Origin: Diphasiastrum complanatum
Lineage: Eukaryota > Streptophyta > Lycopodiopsida > Lycopodiales > Lycopodiaceae
DNA length: 64,000 bases
NCBI GenBank assembly: GCA_029204225.1
Contig: CM055095.1
Location: forward strand, 53,979,944 to 54,043,943
Reading direction: 5' to 3'
Shown: in pieces, positions 23,250-34,300 of the stretch
Numbering within the stretch: position 1 is the stretch's first letter
How the letters are laid out: every line of letters starts with the position of its first letter
Made by a program: the position numbers and the translations under genes
The notes under the pieces: model-generated
What the model was told of the DNA's origin: nothing
Seen by the model: the letters and a program-made list of their open reading frames with translations, nothing else
Database searches by the model: none

Positions 23250-25108
23250 TCCCTTTTGCACCGCTACTGCATATCAGAGTTATTTTTCATTTTTCTTCCT
23301 TACACTTTCTGCCTACGAGTTTATGCTTTCCTGTGTTCATTCTCTTTGCGATCAAAACACTCTCATACAAACTATTGCGATCTACAAAACTGTCGTCAAA
23401 CATTTGACCAATGGCTTCCGGATCGAGTTCAAATTTTACTATCATTTGGAAAGCACGCGTAGGAATCTGCCTGACATCCATCCAATTTTGGATCGATGCA
23501 GATTGGGTAATCTGAAAGTGGACTCTTCCATAATCTTGTCAGACGTCAGTAAAATTTGTGAACTCTATCCATTCAGTTTCTGAGGTGGACTTCGAAGTTC
23601 ACGTACGAGGCAAATTCTTCACTATCTCTGAAGACATGTTCTGCACAACCCTCGGATTACCAGTGGATGAGAAGATGGTTTGGACAAATAAAGATTCAGT
23701 GGATGAAACGGCCTACTTCCTAAGCAACTGTTTCATACCCACGAAGGGGTACAAAATCTCCATGATTCAAAATACAACATTTAAGTTGTTCTGTAAATAC
23801 GCGAACCAGACAATATTTTTGACGGATGCGGATGCCACAATTTCAATTCAAAATTTTGGTTATATATTGGACACATTAGCAGGTAAACCAGTTTGCTTTG
23901 ACGTTATTACTTACAAGGCTTTTTTGCATTGGATTAAACATCAAAAGTTTTCTGGAGTTGGAGACCATGTTTCTCGACTGTGCGCTCATTTTGAAATTTT
24001 GACTGAACAAGAGAAAACCATGCTGACGGGAAGGTTGTTGGCTCGAAAGCCAATTGATCTTTCCAGTCTCCTCACTGTTTCCAACCCCACTATATCAGAT
24101 GCTGCACCAGCAATCGAAGTAGCAACTACCACTGCTATGGACATTGATGTTGCACAATCCCAATCAGATACAGTTCCAGCTGTGGCCTCAGATACTGATG
24201 TTGTTGATGCTGCTGATTCTTCAAAACCACCATCTGCTTCCACATCCTAGAAGCAGCAAAGTGCATCCACCTATGATGATGATGCAATCCAGTCTGACAC
24301 ATCAGACAAAGGATGAATAACTGCTGAAGATGACATTGGGGCACATATTGAAGATGAAGACGAACCAGACAACCATCCCCAGTGGTTTCGCACCATGACA
24401 GAGAAAGCCAAAAATCTAGTGGCTGAAGTGTATGAGTTGGACAAGTACCACCAAAAAATCACCATGGAAGATATCAACTCAGAAAGGAGATGCCAAGAGG
24501 ATCTAAAGGCATTCTACGAGAAGATCAATTTGCTCAAATCAGACAACATGAATCTGATTGAACAAAAACGTTCTCTCAAAACACAGCTTCAGACTCTAAT
24601 AAACGAAGCTGATTCTTTGAAAAAGATGAATAAGCCGATTGAGACCAAGTCTGACAATTTTCATACTCAAAATAATTCTTTGAAGCAACAACTTCTGGCT
24701 GCGAATCAACATAATGTCACTCTCCAAAAATATTTGCAGGAGGAGCACATGACGCGAATAAAGGAAGAAGCTGCTCTATCTTTGTGTAGCAATGCAGGGT
24801 CAGTCACAGTCAACCTCACAAAGCTAAACCAGCTCCAAGGCCAGATGCTCAAAAATTTTCGAGTCGAGTTCTTGCAACCACTCAAGGAATCAAAGGCACT
24901 TATCGAGGAAGAGTTGGCTGAGCTGAAGGAGCTCTCGAGTGAAGCCACCCCATCTTGCAGCGGGCCCGATTCACACGAAGAATATCTTCAAGCCCTGTTG
25001 TGCATTGATGACCTTACACAGCAACATCAAGATGTGCCATCCTGTTTTAGAGCCTCAGACCATTCAGAATATTTGGAGGCTGTTGCAAATCTCGACAAGC
25101 TCGAATAG
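23250..25108 (+). pseudogene. Extra ORF of Gypsy L downstream of pol
   Basis: A long coding stretch in the same direction as pol. The first part (to about 23575) and the second are joined by a frameshift near 23560-23580. From 23558 one frame runs to 25108 with two in-frame stops (TAG 24248-24250, TGA 24314-24316). The N-terminal half contains VHVRGKFFTISEDMFCTTLG and LPVDEK, which resembles the 'putative plant transposon protein' domain found in extra ORFs of Tat/Athila-type elements. A serine/threonine-rich acidic linker follows, then a coiled-coil-like half (MTEKAKNLVAEVYELDK onward). The function of such ORFs is unknown; some have been compared to env. There is no clear signal peptide or membrane segment. 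Confidence 0.65.
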
Positions 25109-25388
25109 GAGCTATCAAATCTCAGGCAGTAATCAGTACTACTCTGATAACATCTCATTTGTAGAACGCGTTTCGTTCAATTTGATAGAGGCCAGATTGT
25201 TGTTTTGAAATTATCAACACAACACACCCCAAATATAAGTAATATTGGTTACTTTTTAATGTCTGTCGACAACCAAAATAACACTTGAAACCATTTGTCA
25301 TAAATTGTACCAAATACATAACTTTCTAATGTTGTCCTGACACTATTTACTACAAAATCTATATTAACCTTGTTGGTATAGTACGACA
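25109..25388 (+). repeat. Right terminal region of Gypsy L
   Basis: Non-coding, ends TACGACA followed by the duplication ACAAT. It should contain the 3' LTR, but shows no similarity to the left end that I can see. Confidence 0.45.
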
Positions 25389-25393
25389 ACAAT

Positions 25394-26703
25394 CATGATG
25401 GATCCATTAATAAGTACAAAGCAAGGCTTGTAGCAAAAATATTCTTGCAAACTAAAGGCATAGATTATGCTAAATCTTTTTTTCCTATTGCTAAGCTTGT
25501 CACCATAAGATTGATTATTTGTCTTGCTACTTCTTTCAAATGGGAGCTTTTCCAACTTGATGTGACTTATGCTTTCTTAAATGGATTCTTGGAAGAAGAG
25601 ATCTACATGTGGCGATCCGAAATTCATCAAGGAAGGGGATGAAGACAAAGTTTGTCTCTTGAAGAAGAGACTTTATGGACTTAAGCAAGCACTAGAGCTT
25701 GGTACTCTAGGTTACATATCTATCTCAGTTCTATTGGTTTTGTGATAAGATATTATAAGACCTAATTGTATGTCAAATGTAATAATGGCAAGATCATTAT
25801 TTGGGTGTTATAGGTTGATGCAATGATCTTAGTGGCATGAGATGTCAAGATGGTAGATCTAGGACTTCTAAAGTTCATACTTGCATAGAAGTCTCTAGAA
25901 AAAATGATTTTACTTTCATTTTTCAATCAAAGTATGCTACTTCCATATTAGAAAAGTGTGGAGTGGAATATTGTAAGCGGATTGAAACTCCTATGGAGTT
26001 GTAAAAGTATCTATTGATGGTGATGAAGTATCCTTTGAGGACATCACACTCTATAGAAGACTCATTGGCTCCTTGATCTATTTGACAATCACTAGACCTG
26101 ATCTAAGCTTTCGTGTAAGCAAGTTGAGTCAATACATGAAAAGTCCTTTAGTATGTCATTGGAAAAGTGCCAAAAGAGTGTTAAGATACATCTCAGCTAC
26201 AAGGAATTTTGGCATCATCTAACTGGTGGTTGAGAGCACCCTAGGACTCAAATTTTGAAGGTGATAAGGTGGATAGAAAATCCACAAGTGCTTTTGCTAT
26301 ATTCTTATGTGGAGGAGTTATATCTTGGCTTTCAAAGAAGCAAGATATCATCTCTCTATCCTCAATTGAATATGAGTATAAGGCAAGGAGATCCTATGGC
26401 TCAAGAGACTATTGGAGGAGCTTCATGTAATCAAGGATGAGGATATTCCATGCATTTATTGTGACAATCAAGCATCACAACAACTTGCCACCAATCCTAT
26501 CTGCCATGCAAACCAAGCATATCGAGATTGCACACTACTTTGTAAGGGAAAAGGTGCAAGCCACGAAGATCAAGCTACATCATGTGTCATCATCCAAATG
26601 TGTTGCTAATATTTTAACCAAACCATTACCAAAGGACTCATTTATGAAGTTGAGATATGCACTTGGTGTTGTAGATAGATGTACACTAGATTTGCCAAGC
26701 TAG
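25394..26703 (+). pseudogene. Copia A RT and RNase H, right half
   Basis: Resumes the RT at HDGSINKYKARLVAK and continues with GIDYAKSFFPIAKLVTIRL, LDVTYAFLNGFLEEEIYM, a degraded palm, and RNase H ending TKHIEIAHYFVREKVQ and ANILTKPLPKDSFMKLRY, the typical Copia C-terminus, stopping at TAG 26701-26703. Several frameshifts; the YVDD region is lost to changes. Together with 9795-11282 this is one gene split by Gypsy L. Confidence 0.87.
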
Positions 26704-26717
26704 ATTTTGAAGATGAG

Positions 26718-27564
26718 TGTTAAAATTGTCAAAATCCTAGCTTTGATTCATGATGTTATGTGTATAACTTGATCCCACACATGTGGAACCTTTTCCCACG
26801 TGTGGATGTTAGATTATATGCATTAAATTTGGTTAGATAGGAAAAATGTTGATTTACATATGCATCAGCTACTGAAAAGCTAGTCAAGTTGAAAATTGCC
26901 ATTTGGCAATCTATTACTAGTTGATCAATGATACCCATGTGAATAATGGAGATTTCCCATGTGTGAGAGGATATTTTCACGTGTGTACATATCTAGAAAA
27001 TATCAGTGGATGTTAATAGGAGTTGATTATGTAAGTTTCTTGAAGTTAGCCTAAATTTTCTCAAACCAAGAAAAATCAAGGTGAGGCAAGCCTCAATCTA
27101 GAAATCAAAGAGGTGGGTGATTATCTAGCATTTATTGGTGGATATAAAAGTGATGTGGCATTTCCACACATGCCAGGCCTACTAAGTCATCATATCAGGT
27201 TGAAACTTGATCTACATATAGATCATCTTTGTAAATAACAAGTTTGATGAGTGATCTTGATTTTGAGGCAAATCCATGTTGTTTTAACCATTTGTGTTGT
27301 GATTTTATGCATTGGATGCTATCAATGTACAATGTACTTCACTCTCTATCCACTATCCATAACGTGACAGGTTTTCACATGTGTGAGGCTGTCTATCAAC
27401 TTAAGTGATCAATTAATTGTTGCTTTTGCTAGTTAAAAGCATGTTTTTGATCTAGATCAAGATCTACTCAATAGATTTGTGGAAGATCAATATAACTAGC
27501 ATCCAACATCTCTTGTGGATCGATTGAAGATGCATTTATGGTCCTAAAATCAGTGAAATCAACA
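26718..27564 (+). repeat. 3' LTR of Copia A
   Basis: Starts TGTTAAAATTG after a purine-rich GAAGATGAG and ends near TCAACA at 27564, about 847 bp. The shared start and the shared GGTCCTAAA close to the end tie it to the LTRs of Copia B and C. The right boundary is set by that comparison only. Confidence 0.65.
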
Positions 27565-27649
27565 ATAGCCATGCTATGTTGATCATGTTCACCCCATATG
27601 AAATAGGTGCGTCCAGGGTGAGTCCTTGCGGTAGTGATATGCTAGTTTA

Positions 27650-28060
27650 TAAATTCTAAGTCTGGATCTTGATGAGATGTATGCCCAGCCATATATTCAA
27701 CTGTTGCCAATGCATCCATTTGTGAATCATAATGAACACCATTGCTGTCCTTGGGTGACCAATGCTATGGTTTGTTGTGGAAGAATTGTCATTAGCCTTG
27801 GGAGGTATAGGCTTTACCAACCATGTGGGGAGATCCACCTTTACTACCCATTCTCTATTCTCAAATGTGATTTTGCCAATTCCCCAATCATGAACTACTT
27901 GCACAACTCGTAACTAGGGACCACCCAACAAAATTTGATAGGCAATGGGTGTTTTAGAATTCTCCATCACCACAAATGTGATGACAAACTATACTCCTAC
28001 TATCTTTATTTATATGGTGTCTATGACTTCTTTCGGCCACACACATGATTGGCATTAGAA
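27650..28060 (-). pseudogene. Gypsy aspartic protease fragment
   Basis: The minus strand reads FVVMENSKTPIAYQILLGGP, then LRVVQVVHDWGIGKITFENRE, which is the C-terminal half of a plant Gypsy protease (the LLGRPWL element followed by HDW.KGKI). A TAG replaces the tryptophan after GGP. The upstream part (to about 28170) is coding-like but broken. No neighbouring RT is present. Confidence 0.65.
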
Positions 28061-28170
28061 TCTTAGAATCTATTGGAATTTGTTGATTAAATTGGATCTC
28101 CTCCTCTGTTGCTTGACTTAGCTTTGAATTTTCTGTTGATAAACTTCTACCAGATCTTAATCTCATTCAT

Positions 28171-28778
28171 TGTGCATGAAATGATGAGTGAAGGCTTGTA
28201 GTGACATTAGATATAAGTGGATCTTGGAAGAATTGGTTGATGAGGATGGTTGGAGGTTGGTCAAATTGTTATGGATGGATGCAGGTTCAAGTAAAATGAC
28301 GTAACAAGACAAGTGGTTGATTGCACTAGGCCACAATTGGATAGATGCTGAGAGAGATGGATTTATGTTTACACTTATTCAAATGGAGAGGAACACAAAA
28401 AAGTGGATGTTGGAGTGATGTGGGTGGTAGCAATAAGGAGTGATAGTTGACAACGATCGTGCCAAATGTGGGTGGGGTCCGAGGATGACTTGTGTAGGAT
28501 TGAACGAGTGATGGGTGTGTCAACTCACTAACAGATGCAACATTTTTTTTAATTTTTTTATCAGGAATGTTTGTCTCTTTGATATATGCTATATCTCAGT
28601 AATTTATAGCTTTAGTGAATTTGGTGAAAATTCTTCTCAGCTAAAGATAGGTTTGCAAATATTTAGAAATGTATGTGAACTAGAAAAGACTGAAAACCTT
28701 CACAATGCCCTCAACCACCTTCAAAACTTTTGCAAACTTGTAGGATAGATTAAATTGAGTAATTGTAAAAAAAAAAAT
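28171..28778. other. Unassigned stretch before the plastid insertion
   Basis: No domain or repeat recognised. It ends in a run of eleven A just before plastid-like sequence begins at about 28779. Confidence 0.4.
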
Positions 28779-28780
28779 TT

Positions 28781-30138
28781 GCCTTGTGCGGCTATAACTA
28801 CACTTATCTAAGGCTACTTGATCTTCCAATCCTATTCCCATGATGCATCTTTATGGTTCGAAAAGTGGAACAACTTGACGTTGCATATTAGAACCCATTA
28901 GAGCACAATTTGCATCGTTGTGCTAGAAAAAAGGAATAAGAAAAACTCCAACAGAAAAATATTGTAAAGGTAATATACTTCGTATTTTTATTCGATCCCA
29001 TGCAGTGGTAAAAGAGTATTGTCAAAATTGAGCCAAAGTAAATATTTTTTTATTTCTAGTTTCTTTAGAAGATACTGGTAAAGAAACTTCTGTAGCTATT
29101 CGAAGATATTCATCTCCTTCCGCTAAAAAAATATCAACCATATTTTCATTTTGTTCTCCAGATGATACTTCATCATCTTCTTTTTTAAAGGTATTCTACA
29201 AGATATCCCAATTATCAATACTTGCATAGATAGCCAATGATGAAATAAGTCCAGCATTCATGCCTTTGGATGTTTTGATGGGATAAATATGTCCATAATT
29301 ACTAGGATGAATATCTCGTGTCTTTATATTGGTAATTCGTTCTGTTAATCCCTCAAGGCCTAAAGAACTTAATATGAACTATTTGTGTCAATGGGTTAGT
29401 GTGATCCAAAAATTGTGACAAGGAATGCAAACCAAAGAATTTTTTAAAAGTTCTTGATGATGGACTCTAAGTTACTAAACTCTTAATAGTTGGTACATGC
29501 TTACGACGAGTTGCCATGTTTATTCTTTTACGCACTAAATCTTTCAGTAGTTCCAATGCCAATCCAAATCGATTTCGTAATAAATCCGCTACAGAATGAA
29601 TACGTTTATTTTTAAGGTGATCTATATCATCAAAGATACCTATTCTAGTTCAAAATTCGATCGAATAATCTATAGTAGCTAAAACATCTTCTGGTAATGA
29701 AAAAATATCCTCTTCAAGTACATCAAGATTAAGTTTTTTATTAATATTAAATCTACCTATTTCTCCTAGTTCAAATTTTGGTTCAATTTTTTTTTTTTAA
29801 TTCTTCAGAAATATTGGAAGATTTCACATCTCCAATTATACCAAATATTTGTTTATAAAATTCTGATATGTCATTTTGTCAATATTATTTTGTTTATCTT
29901 TCATTTCTTGAAAAGTATAGCTCATGATTCATATAAGACATCTCTTTCTTTTATTCATGATTCCAATAAGTAACATCCTTTACCAAATAATTGAGATTCA
30001 GTTTTTGATCCGTATCTTGAATTCTGAAAAAACTCTCTGGTTCCTCCATCAATCCCTGATTAATAAAACGATAAAATACTTTCAATTGTATTTTTTCAAC
30101 ATTGGGAAGTACACACTTTTTTTTTTTCGTAAAATCAT
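28781..30138 (-). pseudogene. rpoB: Plastid rpoB pseudogene (RNA polymerase beta subunit)
   Basis: An ATG at 30138-30136 starts [12 protein letters not shown], then [11 protein letters not shown] and DTDQ, matching the rpoB N-terminus. After a frameshift and two stops, about 130 codons are missing. The sequence resumes at EFYKQIFG and continues with [82 protein letters not shown] and [18 protein letters not shown], and breaks off near the conserved position of MQRQAVPL. It would encode part of the plastid-encoded polymerase. Residues such as GMNAG differ from the seed-plant form GINVG. Confidence 0.9.
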
Positions 30139-30496
30139 TTTAATTCTTCTATATCCAATATGGTATTTTTTACTAAACATTTGTATTTTTTTTTTCTTCC
30201 TCATTTTTTTTGAGGAAATAAAACACTTAAGAACTGACAAATTCATCAACTTAATATTGTATTATATATTTATTGATATGTATATAATACAACTTACTAC
30301 TATATTGTATATGTATATTTCTTGATACAGAAAGAAAAGGTATCTCGTATCTCTTCTCCTCTCCCCGTACCAGAAATACAAAATATAAATACTTGATTAA
30401 ACTATTATTCTATTCTATAATAGAATAATTTATATTTATTGTATGATACAAAAATTTGGATTGCAAATTTAGATAGTTTAACAATTATTACCTAGA

Positions 30497-30567
30497 GGCG
30501 GCATGGCCAAGTGGTAAGACAAAGACTTGTAAAATCTCTATCTCCGGTTCAAATCCGAGTGCCGCCT
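30497..30567 (+). pseudogene. trnC: Plastid trnC-derived tRNA pseudogene
   Basis: 71 nt beginning GGCGGCATGGCCAAGTGG and ending GAGTGCCGCCT. The 7 bp acceptor stem (GGCGGCA/TGCCGCC) is intact. Compared with plastid trnC-GCA the anticodon position reads GTA (30529-30531), a C-to-T change, and the anticodon and T stems are weakened by mismatches. No expression is expected. Confidence 0.88.
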
Positions 30568-30989
30568 AGTCAACAAAAATTGGATCAGTTTTTATGTCAA
30601 TTCAAGAGATAAATTGGGTTGGCTATCCTATCACGTTACCTTCCAATACAAATTGTACTACTCTATATTATAGCCTATTACGTTGCCTGTATTTAAAATT
30701 TATCATTTCTCAAGGATAGACAACCCTATATTGAGGATAAATCGAAATAAAAATAAAAGCAAGTTATTTTTTGATTTGTTTATTGTACCAATAATTTTTA
30801 ATATTAAATTGATTTTCGATTGCAATTACTAAAATTTATGGATGACTATTTTCTAATTAGTCCTTTTTATGCTTGGCAATACCAAAAGTTTCTTGTACTA
30901 TAAATAGATAATGAAATATAATATATTTTTCCATATTCTTGTATTAGAGAATGTATAATATATAAATATAAAAATATATGTACACATAA

Positions 30990-31150
<161 letters not shown>

Positions 31151-31157
31151 CATATAC

Positions 31158-31600
31158 TAGTAAAGAGTGCACGTCGTTGACGGGCAATGGAGGCCGATCT
31201 AGATGGCGGCCGATGATTTGGATCATGGCCGATCTTGCACATCTTGCATCTCAAATATCAAACATTCGAGTCTTTGAAAAAATTCGAGTCTTTGGAAAAA
31301 TTCGAGTCCTTAGAAAAATTCGAGCCTTTAAAAAAATCCAAGTCTTCGGAAAAATTCTAGTCTTCTAAAAAATTCGAGTTTTTTGATAAAATTGAGTCTT
31401 TCAAAAAATTCTAGTCTTTTAAAAAATTTGACTTGACAATACAAAGGGTCCTTCAATCATTCGGAAAAATTTGAGTCCTTGAAAAAATTCAATGTTTTGG
31501 AAAAATTCAAGTCATGAGAAAAATTCAAGTCTTCGAAAAAATTTGAGTCTTTCCAACCATTCGAGTCTTCGAAAAAATTCTAGTCTTAAGAAAATCCGAA
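31158..31600 (+). repeat. Left inverted arm with hairpin end and GAGTC subrepeats
   Basis: Starts TAGTAAAGAGTGCACGTCG, contains a degenerate hairpin (GACGGGC pairs with a mutated GCACGTC), then GGCCGATCTAG segments and at least fifteen diverged copies of a 15-18 bp unit of the form TTCGAGTCTTTGGAAAAA. The arm matches 34960-35297 in opposite orientation, including the non-repeated GACTTGACA and CAAAGGGTC. Possibly one terminal arm of a foldback or Helitron-like element. Confidence 0.75.
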
Positions 31601-31979
31601 GTTTTGACATTTTTTCACTAAATCCGACCAATTTCGACGGGCCTAGAATCCCAGGAATGTGTATAGGGTTTCTGATTTGGACGCATGTTTTTGTGTGAGT
31701 ACTGAATTGTTTGGAGTCCAGTTTAGTCCTGCAGGTTTGTCTCGGCGTGCAGGATAGGACGGAACAGAGGGTCCAAAAAAACGGACTTCGTTCAGCGACA
31801 CTGGACTAGTTCTCATGAATGTTAAAAAGTAGTCCATTTAGTGGCATTCCCCTCGCCAAACGGCGTCAGAATTGAGTTGTGAATGAACCTGTGGATTTGT
31901 GTTGAGCCCGCGAACCTGTGGACACCACCCGTTTGAAGTTCTAACCATTTTTTACGGAATCCGACCAATTTCTGGCTTG
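31601..31979. other. Unassigned spacer inside the inverted arms
   Basis: Contains a short direct repeat (AATCCGACCAATTTC near 31620 and 31960) and no gene. Confidence 0.4.
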
Positions 31980-33670
31980 ATGGGCTTGTGTAGTCGAAAG
32001 TTGTCACATGGCAAGCCACGTGGAAAATCGTGTAGGCTTGGGACTGTCCATGTGGCAAGCCACGTAAGCCTACTATAGGCTTGTGTGGCTTGTCACATGG
32101 CCTACCATAGGCTATGTAGTAGGTCACATAGGCCTACTATCTAGCAAGCCTATCATAGGTTGCCACATGGCAAGCCAAGTAGGCTTACCACATGGCAAAT
32201 CATGCAAGCTTGGGGTTTGCCACATGGCAAGCCATGTCGACCTACCATAGGCTTGTGCGGCAAGCCGATAGAGCTCTACCATATAGGCCTGAGTGGACCC
32301 AGAGAGAGATATAGAGAGGTGGGCTCGAAAGCTGACACATGGCAAGCCATGTAGGCCTACCATAGGCCTGCATGGCAGACCACATGGACATGGCATAGGC
32401 CTCATGTCTGCCATGCAAGCATATTGTAGGTTGCCACATAGGCTTGTGTGGCAAGCCAATTAGGCTCTGCAACGTAGGCTTGAGTGGACATAGAGAGAGA
32501 AAGAGATGGGGCTCGCAAGCTACCACGTGGCAAGGCACATAGGCCTGCCACGTAGAAAACCATGGAGGGTGATACTTCCCATGTCGTAAGCCACGTAGGA
32601 ATATCATAGGCTTGTGTACAAGCCATATAGGCATGTCATAAATCTACTATCTACCAATTTTGTCGTAGGCTGCCATGTAGGACTACCACGTGGCAAGTCT
32701 TGCAAGCTAAGGGTTTGCCATGCGACAAACCATGTAGCTCTAACATAGGCTTGTGTGGCAAGCCAACCAGGCTTTGCCACGTAGGCCTGAGTGGACCTAG
32801 AGAGAGAAAGAGGTGGGGCTCAAAAGCTGACACGTGGCAAGCCACATATGCCTTTCATAGGCTTGTGTGGCTTGCCACATGGCCTACCATAGGCTTGTGT
32901 AACAGGCCACATAGGCCTGCTATCTACCAAGCCTGTCATAGGCTGCCATGTGGCAATCACATATGGCTGCCATATGGAAAATCATGCAGGCTTGGGGTTA
33001 GCCGTGTGGCAAGCCATGTAGGCCCATCATAGGCTGGCAAGCCAACCAGGCTCTGCCTACGTGGTCTGCTATCTGCTAAGCCTGTCGCACACTGCCACGT
33101 AGGTTTGCCACATGGCAAATCATGCAAGCTTGAGGTTTGTCATGTGGCAAGCATGTAGGCCTACCATAGGCTTGTATGGCAAGCAAACCGGGTTCTGCCA
33201 CGTAGGTTTGAGTGGACCTAGAGAGAGATATATAGGTGGGCTCGAAAGTTACCATGCAGGCCTACCATAGGCTTGCATGGCACGCCCCATAGGCATGGCA
33301 TAGGTCTAATGTCTGCCACGCAAGCATGTCACAAGCTACCACATAGGCTTGCCATAGGCTTGTGTGGCAAGCCAACCAAGCTTTGCCATGTAGGCTTGAG
33401 TGGACCTAGAGAGAGAGAGAGAGCTAGGGCTCACAAGTTGCCACGTGGCAAGCCACATAGGCATGTCATGAGACAAACCACACAGGCTTGGGACTTGCCA
33501 TGTGGCAAGCCACATAGGCCTATCATACGCTTGTGTGGCAGGTCATATAGGCATGACATAGGCTTGATGTCTACCATGCACACATGTTGCAGTCTGCCAC
33601 ATAGGCTTGACATAGGCTTGTGTGGCAAGCTAACTAAGTTATGCATCACGTAGGTCTGCCATGCAAGCTT
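31980..33670. repeat. TGGCAAGCCA satellite-like array
   Basis: A 1.7 kb array of diverged short units built around GCCACRTGGCAAGCCA and TAGGCCTACCATAGGCTTG. A longer anchor, GAGTGGACCTAGAGAGAG, recurs near 32291, 32482, 32789, 33210, 33398 and (degenerate) 33671, giving irregular higher-order spacing of 188-421 bp. ORFs on both strands here are repeat artefacts. Confidence 0.85.
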
Positions 33671-33679
33671 GAGTGCAAC

Positions 33680-33682
<3 letters not shown>

Positions 33683-33758
<76 letters not shown>
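33683..33758. repeat. (GA)n microsatellite
   Basis: A pure GA tract of about 76 bp that grows out of the last GAGAGAG anchor of the satellite array. Confidence 0.95.
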
Positions 33759-33759
<1 letters not shown>

Positions 33760-33799
33760 CACCAGGCCTACATTTTGAAGCCTTCACAGCCAATTTTTC

Positions 33800-34262
33800 C
33801 TTCATAGAAATGTATTTTTATTTCAGCCTTTCCCGTGGAAACTTTGATAATTTAAAAAATCCTTAGAGCACCCTTCAAATTTTTTATAATGCTTCTTGGT
33901 TTCCAAGGGGAGGCTCGAACCTGGGACCAAAGAAACTCCGAATGCCAAGCTAACCAGCTGAACCAACCCCATTGGATAATTTTTTATAATGAAAGTCTCA
34001 TTTGTTTAACACCTTTCACCATGAAAGTATGTACATGCACTTCAAAACACTATGTGTGTTGGTAAAGGATAATTTGAATTTGGAGTGGGCCCCTTAGATG
34101 CATGCATGAGGAGGAGGGCCATGCATCCTTTTCCCCATAAATGCATCCTCTTCCCCAAGTTTTGTAGTTAAAAAAAGTGTATGCATGGGTGAGTGGAGGA
34201 GCATGCATGGTGCACCCATACACATGCGCAAAACTGTACATAAGTTTAAATATATATATAGA
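33800..34262 (+). repeat. Large inverted repeat, left arm
   Basis: Matches 35304-36153 in reverse orientation from CTTCATAGAAATG to the TTTAAATATA centre. The arm is 463 bp and includes a 100 bp SINE plus duplication absent from the other arm. Removing insertions from both arms leaves about 362-363 bp each, so the arms are equal in length and a true inverted duplication. Confidence 0.85.
33892..33977 (-). mobile_element. Short tRNA-derived SINE, copy 1
   Basis: 86 bp on the minus strand, flanked by the perfect 14 bp duplication AATTTTTTATAATG (33878-33891 and 33978-33991). It starts CCAATGGGGTTGG after two ambiguous bases, has an A-box-like TGGTTCAGCTGG and a B-box GGTTCGAGCC, and ends AACCAAGAAG without a poly-A tail. 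The empty site is visible in the other inverted arm near 36080. Transcription by RNA polymerase III is expected from the boxes; mobilisation must be by a LINE. Confidence 0.85.
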
Positions 34263-34269
34263 TATATTC

Positions 34270-34300
<31 letters not shown>

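Larger units (their letters stand above)
11283..25388 (+). mobile_element. Gypsy element L with extra 3' ORF, hosting Copia B
   Basis: A 14.1 kb insert (about 7.9 kb without Copia B and its duplication) flanked by the 5 bp repeat ACAAT at 11278-11282 and 25389-25393. It starts TGTGATGCC and ends TACGACA, so its ends obey the TG...CA rule. Inside are the tail of gag, protease, RT, RNase H and integrase in Gypsy order, then a long extra ORF in the same direction. I could not align its left end with its right end as a pair of LTRs, and no primer site is visible, so the outer structure is unusual or strongly rearranged. Pol is broken by frameshifts. Confidence 0.75.
9795..27564 (+). mobile_element. 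Copia A, 5'-truncated, interrupted by Gypsy L
   Basis: Left half 9795-11282 and right half 25394-27564 form one Copia element: gag-pre-integrase, integrase, RT, RNase H and 3' LTR. The halves join in frame inside the RT (CKWIFRLKYN then HDGSINKYKARLVAK) when Gypsy L and one copy of the duplication ACAAT are skipped. The 5' LTR, gag and protease are missing at the left. It is the oldest layer of the nest and full of frameshifts and stops. Its LTR and proteins are related to Copia B and C. Confidence 0.85.
28779..30900. other. Nuclear plastid DNA insertion (NUPT)
   Basis: Carries a decayed plastid rpoB on the minus strand and trnC on the plus strand in the divergent arrangement found in land-plant plastomes, including the AT-rich spacer between them. 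The right edge lies somewhere between 30600 and 30960, where a TA microsatellite begins; petN, the usual next gene, is not recognisable. Stops, frameshifts, an internal deletion and a changed anticodon show it is an old nuclear copy, not plastid DNA. Confidence 0.88.

Noticed and set aside
23250-25108. The extra ORF as a viral envelope gene
   Set aside because: No signal peptide or membrane segment is visible in the well-preserved part; the resemblance is to plant transposon extra ORFs.
11283-25388. Gypsy L as a cut-and-paste DNA transposon
   Set aside because: Its ends do not form a convincing inverted repeat and its content is retroelement pol in Gypsy order; the 5 bp duplication and TG...CA ends fit an LTR element better.
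30497-30567. A functional tRNA-Tyr (anticodon GTA)
   Set aside because: The body matches plastid trnC, and stems are mismatched; GTA arises from a C-to-T change in a decayed plastid insertion.
31643-33653. Histidine- and leucine-rich ORFs on both strands
   Set aside because: They follow the TGGCAAGCCA satellite in several frames at once, so they reflect repeats and not a protein.
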